NCBI GenBank assembly: GCA_963970005.1
Contig: CAXAMN010028928.1
Span: 424,690 to 488,689 of the forward strand
Source: Durusdinium trenchii
Lineage: Eukaryota; Sar; Dinophyceae; Suessiales; Symbiodiniaceae
Direction of reading: 5' to 3'
Length of the DNA: 64,000 bases
Under the pieces are notes generated by a model. That model saw only the letters and a program-made list of their open reading frames with translations. It had not been told where the DNA came from and did not search any database. The position numbers and the translations under genes are program-made. This document shows, one piece after another, positions 10,681 through 22,035 of this stretch; position 1 is the first letter of the stretch, and every line of letters starts with the position of its first letter.

Positions 10681-12252
10681 CTCCAATCAAACACCACACG
10701 TGTGTCCAATTTCAATGCTGCTTCCACATCATCTGTTGGTTCAAGGTTTGCAATCACCGATAGGTCATCCAACCTTGCTACTTCATTCAGCATTGCCTGT
10801 TGGTCCAGAATCTGAAGTTCCTCAAAACTGACGTTTGGAGCTCCTTTGCCCTCATCATAGAAACCTCTTTGCCTCATCTCGTCTTCACTGAGCGTCTCAC
10901 CTGATGCGACTGTTTCCTGATCTTGCCAATCATAGGCTTCCACTTCTTCTTCTCCAGCTTCAAGGTCAGGCTCATCTTCCACATAGAGCTCAACTTCTTC
11001 TACCACTTGTCTCACCTGGGGCTCTTGACCTCGGTTCTCCATGCTGGATGAGCTTGATGATGTCCTTGCAGCTTTTGAACTTGGTTCAACAACTGGTGTA
11101 TCTGGATCAAAGCGGACAAACTTCGCAGGAACATCAGCCTCATCATTTCCTTTCTTCTTTTGGTGTGCGTGATCAAATCGACCACGGTGAGCTGGTGGAA
11201 GCTCACTCTCTTCCAACTGTCGCTTTGGGCTTTGCTCAGATTGATCTTCATGCATGGTCTCTGTCACAGGCTCAACCTCATCTGTGGATGCCCCGCCTTG
11301 CTCAGCTGTCCTGTGGTCCTCAATGTCAACATCTTCTTCTGGATGTTCTCTTGCATACTTTGCAACTTCATCTGCATCAGGATCGGCTGGTGGCTTGTCC
11401 TTTCTGGTCTTTCTACCCTTCTCTGGTGCATCACTCAACAACTCTGGAACTGGACTCTTCAATGGTTGTGCATCCAGCTTGGTGTGCACTCCTCTATTCA
11501 AATCCCACGGACCAATGTTTGCACTGCACAAAAGCTCACCATCCCAGTGCTCACCTGTCTTACGAACAGCTTTGCATCTGACAACTTCGTTGCGACCAAC
11601 AAGAACCAAATCATGATCTTGTCCATCTTTCCCCAACCATGCACCTGGGCGCCACTGAGATCGATACTTGGCCTGTAGTGGATCAAGGCCATGCACCAAC
11701 TCACCAAAGCAACAAACTCTTCCCCTGTAGGGTCTTCCTTTCACAGACATGTATGCTGTCACACCGGTGCTGCTCGACACATGGTATCTGTTAAGCAACC
11801 AACTTGCATGCATCAATGCCCAAGAATGCAGCACGCTAGTTTCACCGAAGGAAATCTTGGCTCTGTCCTCAATGTGCGACAGCAATGTCTTGCCTTGTGC
11901 ACGAACCGTCTGGATTGTGCGCTCTACCAAAGAAGTTCTTGACTTGTCGTAAAATTTCCCCGCTGACAAAATGGTATGCAGACCATTATTCGAGCGGATC
12001 AACTTCGTCATCTTTGCTCCGGCAGCGAGGACTGGCTCATTGTCAAAAGCTAGCTCCACCGTGTCTAGGTGTCCAAGAGTCGCCAGAAATTCTGCAATCT
12101 TTTCTCCAATCACTCCACTGATTCTGTTGCGCAAGGGGTGAACACTCACATACTTGCTCCATGTGTCCACACACAAAAGCAAACAATTGCCAGCAGTCTG
12201 GAAGAAGATGTCAACCTGCACCGTTGGATTGGATCTGCTTGCTATCTCTGCA
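10473..12252 (-). pseudogene. Element A integrase catalytic core and Asp/Glu-rich linker
   Basis: The DDE core shows VQVDIFF (first Asp), ELAFDNEP (second Asp) and TSLVERTIQTV (Glu) about 40 residues later, followed by WALMHASWLLNRYH, typical of copia integrase. A capsule-like C-terminal part (RPYRGRVCCFGE) and a long acidic, Ser-rich linker lead into RT. The upstream zinc-binding part lies in the preceding frame and is split from the core by a 1-nt break near 12246. It inserts cDNA into the genome; the CCAGC duplication shows that this lineage was active. Confidence 0.88.
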
Positions 12253-13609
12253 GGCCACTGGCATACTTCAAATTGGCACGACTCTTGCCCATGACACAAA
12301 ATGCGCACCATCTCTTGGAAGGAAGATGTGTCACTTCATGCAGCTTTCGTTCTCGTTCACTCGGTTGAACTGGGGCGTCAACGAAACGAGGCTCCGGATG
12401 GAGCTTGGCATAATCTTGGCGAGCAACTTCAAGAGCTCTGCGCTTCAATGAGGTCTCATATGAATCACGAATGCGGTTGAAAAGCTTGCTCTTGGAACCT
12501 GAGCTGCTTAGCCTAAGATACTTAGCTGCGTCACGAAGTTGCTTGACACTGGAATTTTCAGTCAACTGCATCTCACCTATGAACAGGGTCTCTTCACGAT
12601 CGGCTGTCGAAAATGCAGGCGCGAGTATTGGAAACTCCGGGATGTCTTGGCCCATGACCTCCTCATCTTCAGCCTCTTCATGTCCCTCTACAGGGTTTCC
12701 TTCAATTTCCATGCCATCACCACCGGGCTTGGAACCTGAACTTTCTGGTGTTTTTTCAACTGCAAGTTCAGCTTCTGGGGCCAACATCTCTTCACCACCT
12801 ATCAACGAACCGAACGAAGCCAAAGTCTCTTCACGATCAGCTAAGATCGTCAGGATGATGCACTGCTCACCTGATGGTACCTCAACAATGCGGCCGAACG
12901 GATCTTCCTGCTCAAGGTAGTTTTGGGAGAGTTCAACCACCTGCCAACCTTCATCTGCCTCCGAAACATGCTGGATCAACGTGGTGCGAAAAGCAAAATT
13001 GGCGGACCAAACTGCTCTTGGGTCTACGAAGGCACTTCCTAAGCTCTTCATGAACGGATGGTTGTTCTCAACATCCCAAACACCATACCTGCGGTCGGAC
13101 ACGAAACAGGGGCTCAATCGAATCACTGCCCTGACTTCACAGGCATCTTGCACCTTACCGAGCTCCGTCACCCGGCAAACAGTGGCCTCAATGGCAAACG
13201 AGTTCCGCTGGAAAAAGACTGGCACTCGAACCTGTCGGTCGGGCGAGCACAACACCGGCCTACCATGCTCTTGCTCAACAACCCAACCACTCTTATACAG
13301 CTCTCCTAGCGAAAGGATGCAATTTCGAACATTGCCTACGAGGAAGTTGTGGCGTAGGCGTAGCTCTACCTCTTCACCTGACATGCTGTCATGCACGATG
13401 AGGGTGGCATGCTGCTGACCTATGGTCGAAAGGCTTGTACCTTGGCAATCTTGCAATCGAACGGCGCTGTTGCTCAAAGTGTCACTACTAAAGCTGACAG
13501 GCAAAAGCGAAACATCTGAACCACTGTCCAAAATTATAGTGCTTCTGCAATCTCCAGCTTGGGAGTCATCAACCACTTCCTCTGATCGTGCTCACATCAC
13601 TTCCAGCTA
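12242..13609 (-). pseudogene. Element A protease, SAP-like motif and integrase zinc finger
   Basis: Aspartic protease signature ILDSGSDVSLLP lies near residue 20. In the second half, VKQLRDAAKYLRLS followed by GSKSKLFNRI fits the SAP motif, a short DNA-binding helix-extended loop-helix. HEVTHLPSKRWCAFC is the HHCC zinc-binding element of integrase. The region between protease and SAP is acidic and proline-rich. The frame opens a few codons before 13576 and overlaps the gag frame, so gag and pol need a frameshift here, either programmed or from an indel. The SAP motif is unusual for copia elements and recurs in element C. Confidence 0.8.
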
Positions 13610-15789
13610 GGGAAGATGGCGGTCCAATATGGAAAATTCGACGCACAGCTGTATTCAGTGTTGAAGCATTTGAACCAGCTGAACCGGAAGGCATGCTCAT
13701 CACTGCTGTTGCTGTCGACCTAGAAATCTGTCTCTGCTGCTGTTGTTGTTGTTGCAGCTGCTGTTGAACATTGGGTGTACTGTGCAAATTCTCAATCTGC
13801 TGAACCATTCTGTTGGGACAGTCTCTGCTCCAATGTCCATATGCAAAACAGATTCTGCATTGATTGACGTCTGTCTGACCACCTTTCTTTCGTCCAGCTT
13901 TGCCTTTGTTCTTTGTCTTGCCTTTGTTGAAAGACTTGCCTTTGTTCTTGCCTTTCGCTTTGCCTCCACGTCCATTGCCACGACCTTTTCCTTTTGGGTT
14001 GCCACGACCTCCAAAGGGAATGTTCTGCCACCATGAACGACCACCTTTGTACTTTCCTTTGTATGTGCCTTTGCCCTTGCCTTTCTCTTCAATCCGATCA
14101 ATTTCCATTAAAGTCAATGGCTTCATGATCGTCTCTTGTGACCATGTTTTGCTCACCTGCTCGTGGGACAACAATGCTTCTCGAATCTGAGCATANNNNN
14201 NNNNNNNNNNNNNNNNNNNNNNNNNNNNNNNNNNNNNNNNNNNNNNNNNNNNNNNNNNNNNNNNNNNNNNNNNNNNNNNNNNNNNNNNNNNNNNNNNNNN
14301 NNNNNNNNNNNNNNNNNNNNNNNNNNNNNNNNNNNNNNNNNNNNNNNNNNNNNNNNNNNNNNNNNNNNNNNNNNNNNNNNNNNNNNNNNNNNNNNNNNNN
14401 NNNNNNNNNNNNNNNNNNNNNNNNNNNNNNNNNNNNNNNNNNNNNNNNNNNNNNNNNNNNNNNNNNNNNNNNNNNNNNNNNNNNNNNNNNNNNNNNNNNN
14501 NNNNNNNNNNNNNNNNNNNNNNNNNNNNNNNNNNNNNNNNNNNNNNNNNNNNNNNNNNNNNNNNNNNNNNNNNNNNNNNNNNNNNNNNNNNNNNNACGTA
14601 GGTAGCTTGTCAAAATGGCGAACAGCTTTGATGAACATTGTTGTTCGTCTTCGGAATATTCAGACATTGCAGGCAGCGTATCTAAAGCTTCAACTTTGTC
14701 AAGCATCTGCTGGAATTTTGGCTCTGCAAAAGTCAGCCAACTCGTGAAAATGAACTTCCACGACACGAAACCATGAGGATCTGTGCCATCAAACACATCC
14801 GGATTTCTGAGAACTCGACTTGCAGCCGTCAACCCAGCTTGCATTGCACTGGATGTGCTGCTTGAAGCTCCTGCTGCACCTGCTGAACTGCTCGTTGCCG
14901 ATGACAGCAAACCGATTGCTGTCTCTGCAGCTCTTGCTGCACTTGCTGCCGATTCAGCGAGTTGAGTCATTCGATCCAAAAACTCACCATCTGTCACAGC
15001 TCCTGACTGACCACGGCCTTTCATTCCATGACACTCCATCATGAAACTTGCAAACAACAGGACTTGAACCTGCCGCTTCAACTTGCAACGACATCTTGCG
15101 TCCTTCGTCTTGTCGAATCTTGATTTCTTTTCCTTTCTCACACGCCAGCTCAAGTGGCTCGATGTCCAAATCACACTCAGACTCAGCAGCCAAGACAACC
15201 AAAGTCCTGTGTAACCTGTCTTCGACCAAATCACTGCACAAAAACTTGTGAACCAGAAAAGAAAATCGATCTGCATCAACATGTTCAACCACTGAATGCA
15301 TTGATGCTCAAACTCCTGTTGCAAGATCATGTAGCTCGAACTGTTGAACATTCGTGAACTAGCCGCTGCATCGTCCAAAATCAACCTCCAGCTGTATAAA
15401 CACCCAGCTTTGAAGCTTTTGGACAATCTCCAGGCACAGTAAACCACCGGCTTCACATAGTCCTGGATCAGCTTGGCCATCGTGAAATTCGGCTTCATGT
15501 CCTTGTCCACGGGAACCAGGAAACCAAAGCCATCACGGGCATAGGGATTACGGGCATAGTCGAACTTAGCCAGGGTCACCTCAGGCGTCTCTGTCATGTT
15601 CTCCTCCATCTCATAGCACATTGGGCTTTCCTTCACATGGTCATCGACCTTCAGAACTTCAAACTGCATGCATCTGTTCATGACCAAGGCCTCGAACCTT
15701 GCCACTCCTGGCCCATGCAACTCGAACCCATCATTTCCACGAAGATCATCTGTTGTCAGGGCCTCAAACCCATAGTGGCACGAAGCCAA
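13569..15789 (-). pseudogene. Element A gag with zinc knuckle, interrupted by assembly gap
   Basis: The capsid-like part reads RNPDVFDGTDPHGFVSWKF and FTSWLTFAEPKFQQML; the C-terminal part is very rich in Lys/Gly and holds one CCHC knuckle, CRICFAYGHWSRDC, followed by a Gln run. Four hundred N at 14196-14595 hide the middle. Upstream of the likely gag core (MECHGMKGRGQSG) the frame stays open to 15789 and contains two hydrophobic segments. However, another minus frame at 15301-14984 looks more like a soluble protein (for example LVVLAAESECDLDIEPLEL), so the true reading of the N-terminal part is doubtful. Confidence 0.75.
14196..14595. other. Assembly gap (400 N)
   Basis: A run of 400 undetermined bases inside gag of element A. 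The round length suggests an estimated or placeholder gap size. Confidence 0.99.
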
Positions 15790-15961
15790 TTAACCAGGTC
15801 AACGTGTTCGAATTGGACCTCGCGGAGCCTTCAGTCATCATCTTTCGGGCCAATCCAAGGGACTCGAGGTGCGTCCCAAGGAATCCAAACATGAAGTGCT
15901 CCAGAAACACCACCATGGCGAGTGACCTGGGTAGCATCGTCGCCCCAATCCAAAGATCAGG

Positions 15962-15973
15962 GCTCCGCTACCA
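15962..15973 (-). promoter_or_regulatory. Primer-binding site of element A
   Basis: The minus strand reads TGGTAGCGGAGC immediately after the 5' LTR. It resembles the initiator-Met tRNA site TGGTATCAGAGC of plant copia elements. The same 12 bases occur at the matching place in elements B and C. Confidence 0.8.
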
Positions 15974-16122
15974 TGTCAAGAAAACGCGCCCCTTCTTTCA
16001 CGCTGGTTTCGAGCCACTATACACATCAGGTTCATCGATGTCACACTGATAAGAACAGATACTGTTCTCTGCTTTACATGTGTGCGTGTCATCTAGTGCA
16101 GGGGCCATGCTAAGTTTTCACA
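15974..16122 (-). repeat. 5' LTR of element A (149 bp)
   Basis: Matches 7538-7654 and carries 32 extra bases. It ends against CCAGC at 16123-16127, the second copy of the target duplication. It should hold the element promoter, but no TATA-like box is evident. Confidence 0.9.
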
Positions 16123-16127
16123 CCAGC
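16123..16127. repeat. Target-site duplication of element A, right copy (CCAGC)
   Basis: Identical to 7533-7537 on the other side of the element, which fixes both LTR boundaries. Confidence 0.88.
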
Positions 16128-16137
16128 ATAGGTTGGG

Positions 16138-16196
16138 GGGGGTGCCCTTTTTCGTCCTGGTTCAGGCGCGATTTGGAGGTGAAAAAGGGCACCCCT
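16138..16196. repeat. Short inverted repeat, 15-bp arms; third copy at 16408-16425
   Basis: GGGGTGCCCTTTTTC at 16138-16152 is the exact reverse complement of the bases at about 16181-16195. The same AAAAAGGGCACCCCTAAG is repeated near 16408-16425. It may be a small non-autonomous element, but no target duplication was found. Confidence 0.5.
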
Positions 16197-16199
16197 AAG

Positions 16200-18120
16200 G
16201 AAGTGCGGCGCGTTTGCCGGCGTAAGTATAGGCCACAAGAGGTCTCTAAAACCCGCGTTTGTTTGTAACAATTTGCGCGGGTTTTCTTATTTCTGGTATT
16301 CCGAATGGTGTGTTGATCTATGCTTCAAGTGAGTTCAGCGCTTTCGTGCTTACATATTCCCCATATGGGCGCCCTATTGAGTCCACCAACTAGACCTTGC
16401 CACAAACAAAAAGGGCACCCCTAAGCAACTCAAATCCTTCCGCCTCCAACGCTTGCCCGCCACTGCAAATCTGTGCTCTGTCCTGCTCCCAAGTATACGC
16501 TTTTCACCTCCCCTGGTCTTCCCTTCCCTCTCATCGACGTGAACTCCCACCCCTACTGAAAACAATTTACATAACCTCCTGAGCCCCTCATGATGCTGAT
16601 GATGCACTACGGGCCGTCAATTACATCACCGGCATCACCCCAAAAAACCACCCATTTTCGCTAACAAGTGGACGGCCTCTTTTTGACGCTCTCCCCCACC
16701 AGGTTCTGGGCTCACCTCTCCAAAAGTGGCCACCACGCGACCCCCCCCCCCACACCCCCTTTACTCACTGCGTTCGCTGACCTACCTCAGCCCAGCCTAC
16801 CGGCTGGCTTTCGTGTTTATATATATATATATATAGTCATAGTCTTTTGCAACAGCCACCGGGTGGGCTCTTGTAGCTACAAAAGTTGAACCCTTCAGTA
16901 GAACGTTAAAAATGAAACAAGCAACAACGCTTGTGACACCAGAAAATGCTAGCGCGTCAATCGGGCGCATTTTCCGCAAACACCTAGGGCGCATTTACAA
17001 CACAGGAGAGAGCGTCACATAGGCATGGCACGCTGCGCCCAGATACACAAAAATTACACTGTTGACCTTTTAAGGAACCATCCTTGCCAGCCAGCTGAGG
17101 ATTCTTTCCGGAAAAGGATTAGGAAAACTGCTGTGGCCTGTGGCGCTGTCCCCTCGGTAGTGTGGGGGCAGTAAGCAAACTGGAAGGTTGGAAAAAGATT
17201 TGGCGTGAGTCCACTTGAGAAAGCAGAAGCCACCAAAAGACTGGGGCCGTGACTGAAGCCAAAAGCGGGCAGGTTTCCCCTATCTGATTTGTACAGTATG
17301 TGTTTCACGTGTCCTCTGAAGCGTTGGTATTTTTGCGGGTGTGGATATATATAGTATACCCGTGTTTGACAAGAAAACAATTTTGTGCGCTGGCTGTCAA
17401 GGCCAAAATTGCAAAACGGAAATGCCCGTCCAGGAAACCCAGAAGAAAAAACACACACTTGGGAAATGCGTGCTGACACGACTTGCGGCTTGCCACACGC
17501 CAGCCCAAGGGAGTATATGTAAGTGCGTTCTGACCATGAGACCTCCAAGAAAACACGCAGGACGAGAGAATCGAGCGGTCGACAAGAACGACGAAAGCGT
17601 GCAGAGTCTGCCGACCTACCTCCACCTAAACAGCCTGAAAGTAGAGTGGGTCGTAGCTATCAACATCATCGTTTGCAAGTACACCAGCTTGATCAGACCT
17701 GTCTCCCACCATCGCGTATAGCTTCGTTGGCATGCGTTTGCGTGATGGCCGCGTGGCCCCTGCTGCAGAGAACAAAGCAGAAAGAAATCAAAAGATTCCC
17801 TGTGATTCCAAGGGCTTCACTTAGATTGTTGCTCGCAAGAGCTAGTACCAGTACGAAGTCCCACTTTAGACGATTACATTACCAGCTGCATTGTAGACCT
17901 TGACTTGCAAACCGAATGGTGAAAGGGTCGGCTTCACTTGTATTGTTGAACATGGGTGAAACGGACAAAGCTGCCAAAGCCTTTTAAAATGCGCAGGTAC
18001 GTCCAGCTGGCCAAGCTGGATATCCCACCAGATTGCATAGCTTTGTTAGACACGGTCTGCAATCTGGCGCCGTGTCCCCTGCTGCGGTAAAGTAGAGTCT
18101 TGTGTGGACAGATATCGAAA
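16200..18120. other. No recognised gene
   Basis: Open frames up to 164 codons on both strands lack motifs. There is a TA microsatellite near 16818-16834 and C-rich runs near 16741. Nothing I can support as a gene. Confidence 0.4.
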
Positions 18121-18123
18121 AGC

Positions 18124-21005
18124 CTAAAGATTGAAACAATCGTGAAAGGAGAGAATGAAATTTTTGGAAACAGGCGTTGACACACACAGAGGGCCGTAAT
18201 CGGCGCACTCTGTATGGGGAAGGTTGAACAGACCCTTTGGGGAAGGGGGCTCGAAGCGCAGGCTTTTTCGTAGCGCTTGGCGACAGCTGCGAAGATCATG
18301 TCCTTTTTGGACGTAGAGGTCTGCTAGTTGAGCGAGCGCTCGCTCGACAGCCAAGGACGGGTAGGTGTACTTGCGGATGAGATGTGCTCTGGAATGTAAA
18401 CCTGAAAGTCGTAGACGTGTAGAACCAGCTGAAGCGTGATCGCAAATTTTCCATGGAGCATCAGGTGGTATGTAAGTGATAGTCCGTTGGTGAAGGTCGA
18501 TCGACATCAAAGCCCAGTAGGTGCATGTCCTCCACTGGTTCAAGCTCCACTGGGTTGCCGTAGGAGTCTGGGTGAATGTTTGGATGGCGAGGTGCTTGAG
18601 AAAGGTGCGGTTGAAAGCGATAAAGCAGTTGCCAACGTAGCGGTAGTAGACAAAATGAATCTCGGTGTGGTCCGTCAGGGAATGGTGAAGTTGATGCCAT
18701 GAGTGCTCAATGAGGGTGATAGCGACATTGCACAGCGCAGGCGGGAGCTGGGAGCCAATCCCGGCTCCACGGACCTGCAGGAAATATAGATTCCATGCCT
18801 TAAAAATGCACGAATCAAGCGCTAGTGCTACAATAGTCGTAATGTCGCTTGTGTCCAATGTGCGTTGCGTGGGATGTTTGCGGCGATGGCGGCCGATGTG
18901 GGCGAGTTGTATTGGATCGCCGGTGATGTGGGTGTCAACGGTGATGGTAGGGGTGGCGAAAGTGTGTTGCCAACGGTTCACCAAGCTTTGAACAGCTTGA
19001 ACCAGGCGGTCTTGAGGGACGGAGTTGAAGAATCCCACCAGGTCGTCGTTGACGGCGTAGAGGTCCACGGAGTCTGGGTTGTCTTGGAGGTAGTCGTGGA
19101 AGTGGCGCCATAATTGTGGGATCGAGAGCTGTCCGGGCGATTGAGGTAGGAGCCGGTGGATCATAGTGTTGAGGACGTTGGATGTGACGCGCAGTAGTGG
19201 CCCGTAGTAGGACTTGAAGTAGGATATGATTGTGCGGCCTTTCTTCCATTGTTTCTTGGCCTTCAGGTGAACCACTCCATATGGCATGTTGAATTTGGTG
19301 GTGAAGCCCCATTTGTACTTCTTGCGCAAGTGTGCGGGGAAGGTCTGTTGTATGATGTTGGAGATGGTCTGATCGGTATCATCTGGCAGTGGTTGGAAAA
19401 GTTCTGGTGATTGCCATGTGGCCAAACAGCCACGAAAGTAAATCTTGGGGCAGAAAATGCGGAGATGTTGTAATCGGCATGATGGAGGACGACTTTATCG
19501 CCCAAAAATTCCTGCAGTTGCTTGATGGACCTGGCAGTGAAACGATCCTCGTGTTGTAGGTGTAGCTGGCGATTGTTCCAATGTGTGGTGAGAAAAGAGT
19601 CAGCATGGTAGGACAGGGTGGTGGGAAGTCCGTGATGTCGTAGCCATTTGATAAGACTACGCCGAAAGGTGTCGCAGTAGCGTTGCTTTGTAGGGAAGAA
19701 CGCGCTGTTCATGTTGGCGTTCCAAAAGCGGCGGAGATGAGCGGGAAGCTGTAGGTCTGCCTCAGAGTGACTATCAAATGTTCATCTGGAGGGCCAGCAT
19801 GGTCCGATAGGAGGAGGTTGCGAAGGTGATTGCAACCACACGGGAGCTGGTCCACTTGAGGGGGATTCCCAATGAGGTCTTCCCATCGACGGTGATTGTG
19901 GAGGCGACTGCGTAGAGTGGGATGGGCTGCTTCGCGCACACGACATGTGGGAAGATGGAGGGGAATGGCGAAGTGTTTGTGGTGATTGAGAAGCTTGGCT
20001 AGCCATCGTTGAAGGTCGGCTTGGAAACTGGTGTGGGCCAGGAAAGGAAGGTCAAGGGGAGATTGCTCTCGGGTGGGGTGAGATTGCGGAAACTCAATGC
20101 TTGGTTAAGAAGGTGAGATTGCGGAAACTCAATGCTTGGTTGAGAAGGTGAATAGCTCGGCTACGTCCTGGTTCTTCAAGGCTGGTGGCCATACGGCGGA
20201 TGGCATAGACCTCAAGGTCGGTGTATTTGCCGGAGCGTAAGTATCGGGCGGCGTCGAAGGATGCGTGTGTATGTTTTGTGAGATCCCGGAGAACTGTGAG
20301 ATGGGCTGGTTGGTCGAGTGTGAACGTCGGCGTAGTCGTCGAAACAGTCTGTAGTGATTGGCTGGCCGTGGAAAGAAGTGTGCTCGGTGTCTGCTGAATT
20401 GCCAGCCTTCAGCTTTGAGTGACAAGTGCTGGGAAATGTAGGGCCAGTTGAGCGGGTTGCCATTGAAAGATATAGAGGCGCTCATGGATCCAGGCCTGGT
20501 CATATAGTCGGGGTATGTAGCAATGTGAACGGTGTAAAAGTGGGTAATGGTGTTGGTAGCATGCCAGTAGCGAAGGGAGAGTTCAGCTGAGATGGGTGTG
20601 TTCTTGGATAATTGCTTGAGTTTGGCTCGGCGATTGTGTTCCCTCTGGGACGCCGATGGCGGTGGAGCCCACATAACAATGTCCGTGCTGGTGATAGCAT
20701 CGTTGCGTGTCGTGGGAGTTGAAATAGAGTTTGACGTAGACCGAGTTGGGAGCAAGGAATTGGGAAAAGGTGTAGTTGTCTGGGTGGATCCGGAGTTGCT
20801 GAAAGCGGGAACGCCATTGTTTGGAGTGGAAAGTGTGTGAAGGGAAGTAGAATAAGGCAGTCAAATGGAGTAATCCTACGGCATAGATGGCTTCAGCGCG
20901 TTCAATGTAGTTGGCATGGTGTTGGATGTGGGCCCATGCTTTGTGTAGTGTGCGGATTTGGTGAAGCAGGGTGTGGGTGGGTCCTCGGCTGCTGGGTAAT
21001 GCAAG
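18124..21005 (-). pseudogene. ORF2 of copy 2: GIY-YIG nuclease and RT, frame-broken
   Basis: Nuclease motifs VYVKL, CYVGSTA and SQREHNRRAKLKQL lie in two frames around 20640-20720. A PCGCNH Cys pair is near 19840. The RT spans 19425-18124 in one open frame: KKQWKKGRTIISYF, NDDLVGFFNSVPQ, GIGSQLPPALCN and the catalytic box YRYVGNCF. There the Asp of YVDN is changed to Gly, so the enzyme should be dead. The C-terminus (SCRQALRKSLRF, CADYGPLCVSTP) supplies the frame that corrects copy 1. Trp codons here mark the two positions that are stops in copy 1. Confidence 0.75.
20078..20147. repeat. 35-bp tandem duplication inside copy 2
   Basis: Two units starting at 20078 and 20113 (GTGAGATTGCGGAAACTCAA...) differ by one base. 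As 35 is not a multiple of three, the duplication shifts the ORF2 frame, so it is an inactivating lesion. Confidence 0.85.
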
Positions 21006-21265
21006 TCAACAAGCCATGGCGGCCCCAATGGCCACCAGTTGCTGCAGGCTGCGAAGGTTGATCTTAGGGACCTTGAGCATCGGGATGCCATAGCGGACTG
21101 CAGCTTCTTGGAGTTGGGCTTCAGTGGCTCCGGAGGCTTGGAGGAGTTTTATGATCTCGGTGGCGGAGTCCTGAATCGCCTCGTCGAATTGTTGGGTCCA
21201 GGTATTGATGTATTGGACGGTCCATTTGGTAAAAGGACGTCGTCTTTCAACGATGGATGATCGGG
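21006..21265 (-). pseudogene. End of ORF1 of Penelope-like copy 2, closing at conserved UGA
   Basis: Minus-strand reading WTVQYINTWTQQF, then EIIKLLQASGATEAQLQEAA, RYGIPMLKVPKI and LQQLVAIGAAMAC matches the last ~65 residues of ORF1 of copy 1, including residue spacing. It ends at UGA 21008-21006 followed by CTT GCA TTA, giving LAL as in copy 1. ORF2 continues in the same frame. A break near 21235 separates LKDDVLL from the rest. Confidence 0.7.
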
Positions 21266-21269
21266 CTGG

Positions 21270-22030
21270 AGCACTTCTTGCAAGATCCGTGGCCGAGGGA
21301 ATTCATGAAGCAAGTTTCAGGCCCTTTGCACAAACTTTGCAACCACCAGCAGTCGAACCAAAACAAGAAAGACTTGTACAGAGTTCTCGCGCTTTCGAGG
21401 GGAGCGGATATCGTGGACCACATCTTAAGGAGCGCCGCCTGACCGAAGATGGCTCATAGGGCAGTCAAGATACTGCCTGGTTTCTTGTCGATTTCTTCGG
21501 CGTGGGAAGCATCTGGTAGGGACACGTAAAGGAACCCCAACCGGATTCCATGGGCCGGCAAAGCTGATGGGCAAAGCTGACGCTAACTACTCTTTGCCAC
21601 CCGTGCGGAAGCACTGCCACATCTCCGTGCGTAAGGTTGTTGGCAGACTCTCGACCTGATAGAATTGAAAACTGAAGACCACGATTGATCGTGAGGCCTT
21701 TCAGCACTGCTTTGCTCTGCTGGCTTGCTGGCTTTAAGACTAGAGTTTCTTGCGTCTGATATCTGGCACCCTGTGTCTGGATGCTCCTTGCGCTCCTGGC
21801 ATGCGGTCTTTCCAAGATCACGCAGCCTTGTGTCCCACAAGTTTGTGAGAATTCTTATCAAACGCGCGCGTTGTTCGTTTGGTTCGCAGAAAAGCCCGGC
21901 TTCGTGTACCAAACATGAGCATGAGACTTTCTAGAAATCCCAGGCAAGGTTCACTCATTCTATCTAGACCCTCCCTCCACCCTAGAGAGGGAACACTGGA
22001 ACACTGTTTTGCACAGGTAGCGGTCTATAT
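21270..22030. other. No recognised gene
   Basis: A plus-strand frame at 21256-21459 (ARSVAEGIHEASFRPFAQTL) looks somewhat protein-like but shows no motif and starts where the Penelope copy ends. The remainder is featureless. Confidence 0.3.
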
Positions 22031-22035
22031 CTCTA

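Larger units (their letters stand above)
7538..16122 (-). mobile_element. Ty1/copia LTR retrotransposon A, complete with LTRs and TSD
   Basis: The ends are direct repeats (7538-7654 and 15974-16122) that begin TGTC and end CACA on the plus strand. They are bordered by the 5-bp duplication CCAGC at 7533-7537 and 16123-16127. The reverse-strand gene order gag, protease, integrase, RT, RNase H is that of Ty1/copia. The LTRs differ by one substitution and one 32-bp indel, so the insertion is recent, yet the coding frames are interrupted at several places and by the sequence gap. At 8.6 kb it is long for copia, because of extra sequence in gag, a SAP-like motif, and about 500 residues after RNase H. 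Confidence 0.93.
18124..21265 (-). mobile_element. Penelope-like retroelement, copy 2 (reverse strand)
   Basis: Same architecture as copy 1 and similar at protein level from the end of ORF1 (21265) through the RT C-terminus (18124). Similarity stops near 21265, upstream of LKDDV, so the 5' part of ORF1 is missing or too diverged to see. Several frame changes, including one made by a 35-bp tandem duplication near 20078-20147, make it a pseudo-copy. The divergence between the two copies shows an old family rather than a recent duplication. Confidence 0.75.

Noticed and set aside
15040..15110. tRNA T-arm-like sequence (GGTTCAAGTCC on the minus strand)
   Set aside because: No acceptor stem, D-arm or anticodon arm could be fitted upstream. 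It lies inside a gag reading frame.
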